The notes under the pieces: generated by a model
What the model was told of the DNA's origin: nothing
Database searches by the model: none
What the model saw: the letters and a program-made list of their open reading frames with translations, nothing else
Shown: one piece after another, positions 6,182 through 7,512 of the stretch
Layout: the number at the start of each line of letters is the position of its first letter
Numbering within the stretch: position 1 is the first letter of the stretch
NCBI GenBank assembly: GCA_045124015.1
Contig: JBGVLA010000074.1
Coordinates: 1 to 7,512, forward strand
DNA: 7,512 nucleotides
Source: QALR01 sp045124015
Lineage (GTDB): Bacteria; Bacillota; Clostridia; Oscillospirales; CAG-272
Direction: 5' to 3'
Program-made: the position numbers and the translations under genes

Positions 6182-7303
6182 TCAACCGTGGAGCTTAACA
6201 AAGCGATCAACAACGTCATTGATGGAGAGAGACGGATGACCGTTGATGTAGGTGCAAACGGTGTCGTTGAATTTATTATACCAATATGCGGGGATCGCGT
6301 CAAAGCCGAGGCAAGCGCCTGCGATACTACCGACGGTAGCACCTGTGCAGTCGTTGTCAAGACCGATCGCAACACATTCACTGATGCACTTTTCGAAATT
6401 GTTGCCGCCGAGCATGAGGGCGAATACGATCGCGCACATATTGTTGATGGTATGTACGGGGTGCATTTTGTCAAACTTTTCATCGATGAGCGCACGAGCC
6501 TTGAGGTAATTTGTTACCTCTGCTTCGCAGGAGAATGCCCATTCGAGTGCGTGATAGAGTTCAGAATCCTTCGGGATCTGTTTCATACCTTCACGAACGG
6601 CATCAAGAGGTGTTTTTGCTGTGAAAGCAGCAGCGATGGAAGCGGCGCAGAACATTTCACCGTAGATACCGTTTTTGCGGTGGGTGAGATATGCGTCGTT
6701 GTAAGACATTTTAGCGGCAGCTTCGGGGTCGCCTGCGGCAACGTAACCGAATGCGTCTGCACGGATAGCGGCACCGATCCATTCAACGTATTTGTTGAAG
6801 TTTGCGGCACATTCTGCTCTTGTACCTGCTTTGAGCTGTTCAAGCGCTTCTTCTTCTGCGGTGCAAGCGTAAGGAACGAGGTCGAGCCAAAGCTTAGCAA
6901 CGTCGTCAATGGTGTAGTCCTTGCCGTATTTTTCGAGAAGGAGAAGGTTGAGAATGACATAGGTGATGTCATCGTCAACGGGCACCTTGTTGAGGTTCTG
7001 TTCGAGATAGTCCGATCTGACGTTTACCTGATAGTGAACCTTTGTGGGGTGGTCGGTGTCTGTCCAGTATCTTGTCGGGGGGAAGGGCATGTCCGCATCG
7101 ATAGCAATGGAATGCATTCTTGCGATGGGATACATTTCAACCGGAACACCAAGTGTGCAACCTGCACATCTTCCGATGAAAGCACCCTTCATACGATTGT
7201 AAAGGTCATCAACCTTTACAGCGCCTGCTGTTGCACCTTCGGGGCGGAGCGCGAGAATTTCATGAAGGGCATCGGGTTGCAATTCATCTGTATTTCTGTA
7301 CAT
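6182..7303 (-). CDS. ADP-ribosylglycohydrolase family protein
   Basis: This 373-residue protein belongs to the ADP-ribosylglycohydrolase (ARH/DraG-like) family, whose members hydrolyse ADP-ribose linkages with a binuclear metal centre. Recognisable elements are RMKGAFIGRCAG (37-48) at the start of the fold; VDDDITY (109-115), the first acidic metal cluster; an NGIYGEMF segment (211-218); and GLDNDCTGATVGS (314-326), the C-terminal D-x-D/T metal motif followed by a Gly/Ala helix. No signal peptide is present, so it is cytoplasmic. I start at 7303 because GGAGGA (7312-7317) lies 8 nt upstream. An in-frame ATG at 7363 would add 20 residues (MFLSKKMKNT...) but has no ribosome binding site and no family-like sequence. 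The substrate is open: reversal of protein ADP-ribosylation, or ADP-ribosyl metabolites. No ADP-ribosyltransferase, toxin or macrodomain partner is visible. It is expressed alone, with its own promoter and terminator. Confidence 0.9.
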   Translation of the reverse strand: MYRNTDELQPDALHEILALRPEGATAGAVKVDDLYNRMKGAFIGRCAGCTLGVPVEMYPIARMHSIAIDADMPFPPTRYWTDTDHPTKVHYQVNVRSDYLEQNLNKVPVDDDITYVILNLLLLEKYGKDYTIDDVAKLWLDLVPYACTAEEEALEQLKAGTRAECAANFNKYVEWIGAAIRADAFGYVAAGDPEAAAKMSYNDAYLTHRKNGIYGEMFCAASIAAAFTAKTPLDAVREGMKQIPKDSELYHALEWAFSCEAEVTNYLKARALIDEKFDKMHPVHTINNMCAIVFALMLGGNNFEKCISECVAIGLDNDCTGATVGSIAGACLGFDAIPAYWYNKFNDTVCTYINGHPSLSINDVVDRFVKLHG

Positions 7304-7403
7304 GATAGAGATCCTCCAAAAATATAGTATTTTTGTATTTTTCATTTTTTTGGATAAAAACAAGCGGTTTTGCTTAAAAAAACAAATCCCTTATACATAA
7401 TCC
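7304..7403 (-). other. AT-rich ~100-nt leader of the ADP-ribosylglycohydrolase gene
   Basis: Between the predicted start point and the ATG lies an unusually long leader compared with the ~26- and ~48-nt leaders of the other two units. It is rich in A and T runs and contains a weak 4-bp hairpin (AAGC/GCTT, near 7362-7375) followed in the leftward direction by GTTTTTAT. I recognise no known riboswitch. The ribosome binding site GGAGGA sits at 7312-7317. Confidence 0.35.
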
Positions 7404-7409
7404 GCGTGC

Positions 7410-7438
7410 ATTATAACATACGAAAACGAATTTTGCAA
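7410..7438 (-). promoter_or_regulatory. Promoter of the ADP-ribosylglycohydrolase gene
   Basis: Read leftward, there is a perfect -10 TATAAT (7410-7415) with an extended TGT just upstream, a 17-bp spacer and a weak -35 TTGCAA (7433-7438, four of six consensus bases). The start would be near 7403. The weak -35 and extended -10 suggest moderate basal strength or activator dependence. Confidence 0.75.
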
Positions 7439-7465
7439 TGGATTTTGTAAAATTTTATGAAAAAC

Positions 7466-7494
7466 TTGAATTGTAAAATGAAATATGTTACAAT
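7466..7494 (+). promoter_or_regulatory. Rightward promoter for a gene beyond the window
   Basis: TTGAAT (7466-7471), a 17-bp spacer and TACAAT (7489-7494) with an extended TGT before it match a sigma-A promoter reading out of the right edge, divergent from the ADP-ribosylglycohydrolase promoter. The start would be near 7501. The downstream gene is not in the window. Confidence 0.6.
7470..7494. promoter_or_regulatory. Operator-like inverted repeat over the right-edge promoter
   Basis: ATTGTAA (7470-7476) and TTACAAT (7488-7494) form a perfect 7-bp inverted repeat with an 11-bp spacer. It covers the whole spacer and -10 of the rightward promoter, the position expected for a repressor site. A direct copy of TTGTAAAAT occurs at both 7445-7453 and 7471-7479. 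The AT-rich composition makes chance matches fairly likely. Confidence 0.35.
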
Positions 7495-7512
7495 ATGGAA
7501 AATATAAAAAGA

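Noticed and set aside
6188..7327. A 379-codon open reading frame on the plus strand
   Set aside because: It mirrors the ADP-ribosylglycohydrolase gene codon by codon, has no ribosome binding site, and yields a Cys/Val-rich sequence without recognisable motifs.
6182..7363. Longer form of the ADP-ribosylglycohydrolase starting at 7363
   Set aside because: The ATG at 7303 has GGAGGA at 8-nt spacing, while the upstream ATG has no ribosome binding site and the extra 20 residues come from AT-rich leader sequence.
7418..7436. cre-like catabolite repression site near GAAAACGAATTTTGC
   Set aside because: Several conserved cre positions do not match and the dyad is imperfect, so it fits AT-rich background as well.

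Overview
The window looks like chromosomal DNA from a Clostridia-type Firmicute, probably an uncultured gut lineage. The reasons are near-consensus sigma-A promoters (TTGACA-N17-TATAAT type), AT-rich intergenic DNA, AGGAGG/GAAAGGA ribosome binding sites, a lipoprotein carrying Listeria-Bacteroides (InlB B-type) repeats, and a LacZ-type GH2 beta-galactosidase next to an SGNH esterase. Assignment to any genus is inference. There are no rRNA or tRNA genes, insertion sequences, phage genes or CRISPR repeats.

Layout from left to right. (1) A leftward two-gene unit: a complete GH2 beta-galactosidase (1193-4108, minus), followed after 51 bp by an SGNH/GDSL hydrolase (80-1141, minus). Neither has a signal peptide, so both should act in the cytoplasm, plausibly on imported and possibly acetylated galactosides. 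No terminator is visible after the esterase, so the transcript may continue past the left edge. (2) A 230-bp divergent promoter region (4109-4338) with one strong promoter in each direction. (3) A rightward monocistronic gene (4339-6054) for a surface lipoprotein with three ~63-residue InlB-like repeats, a trypsin-like HtrA-type serine protease domain with an intact His/Asp/Ser triad, no PDZ domain, and a Tyr-rich, possibly pre-peptidase-C-like tail. (4) A convergent intergenic region (6055-6181) with two strong hairpin terminators. (5) A leftward ADP-ribosylglycohydrolase-family gene (6182-7303), with its own promoter and a ~100-nt AT-rich leader. (6) A right-edge region (7439-7512) with a probable rightward promoter, overlapped by an inverted repeat, serving a gene outside the window.

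The beta-galactosidase and esterase probably work together in glycoside catabolism. The protease and the ADP-ribosylglycohydrolase are separately transcribed and show no obvious link to them. No clearly new multi-gene system is visible. The most unusual items are the repeat-protease domain architecture, the near-complete avoidance of three codons in the enzyme genes (which leaves very long open antisense frames), the hairpins placed just before GAAAGGA ribosome binding sites, and the mirrored divergent promoters. No gene-free stretch exceeds 300 bases.
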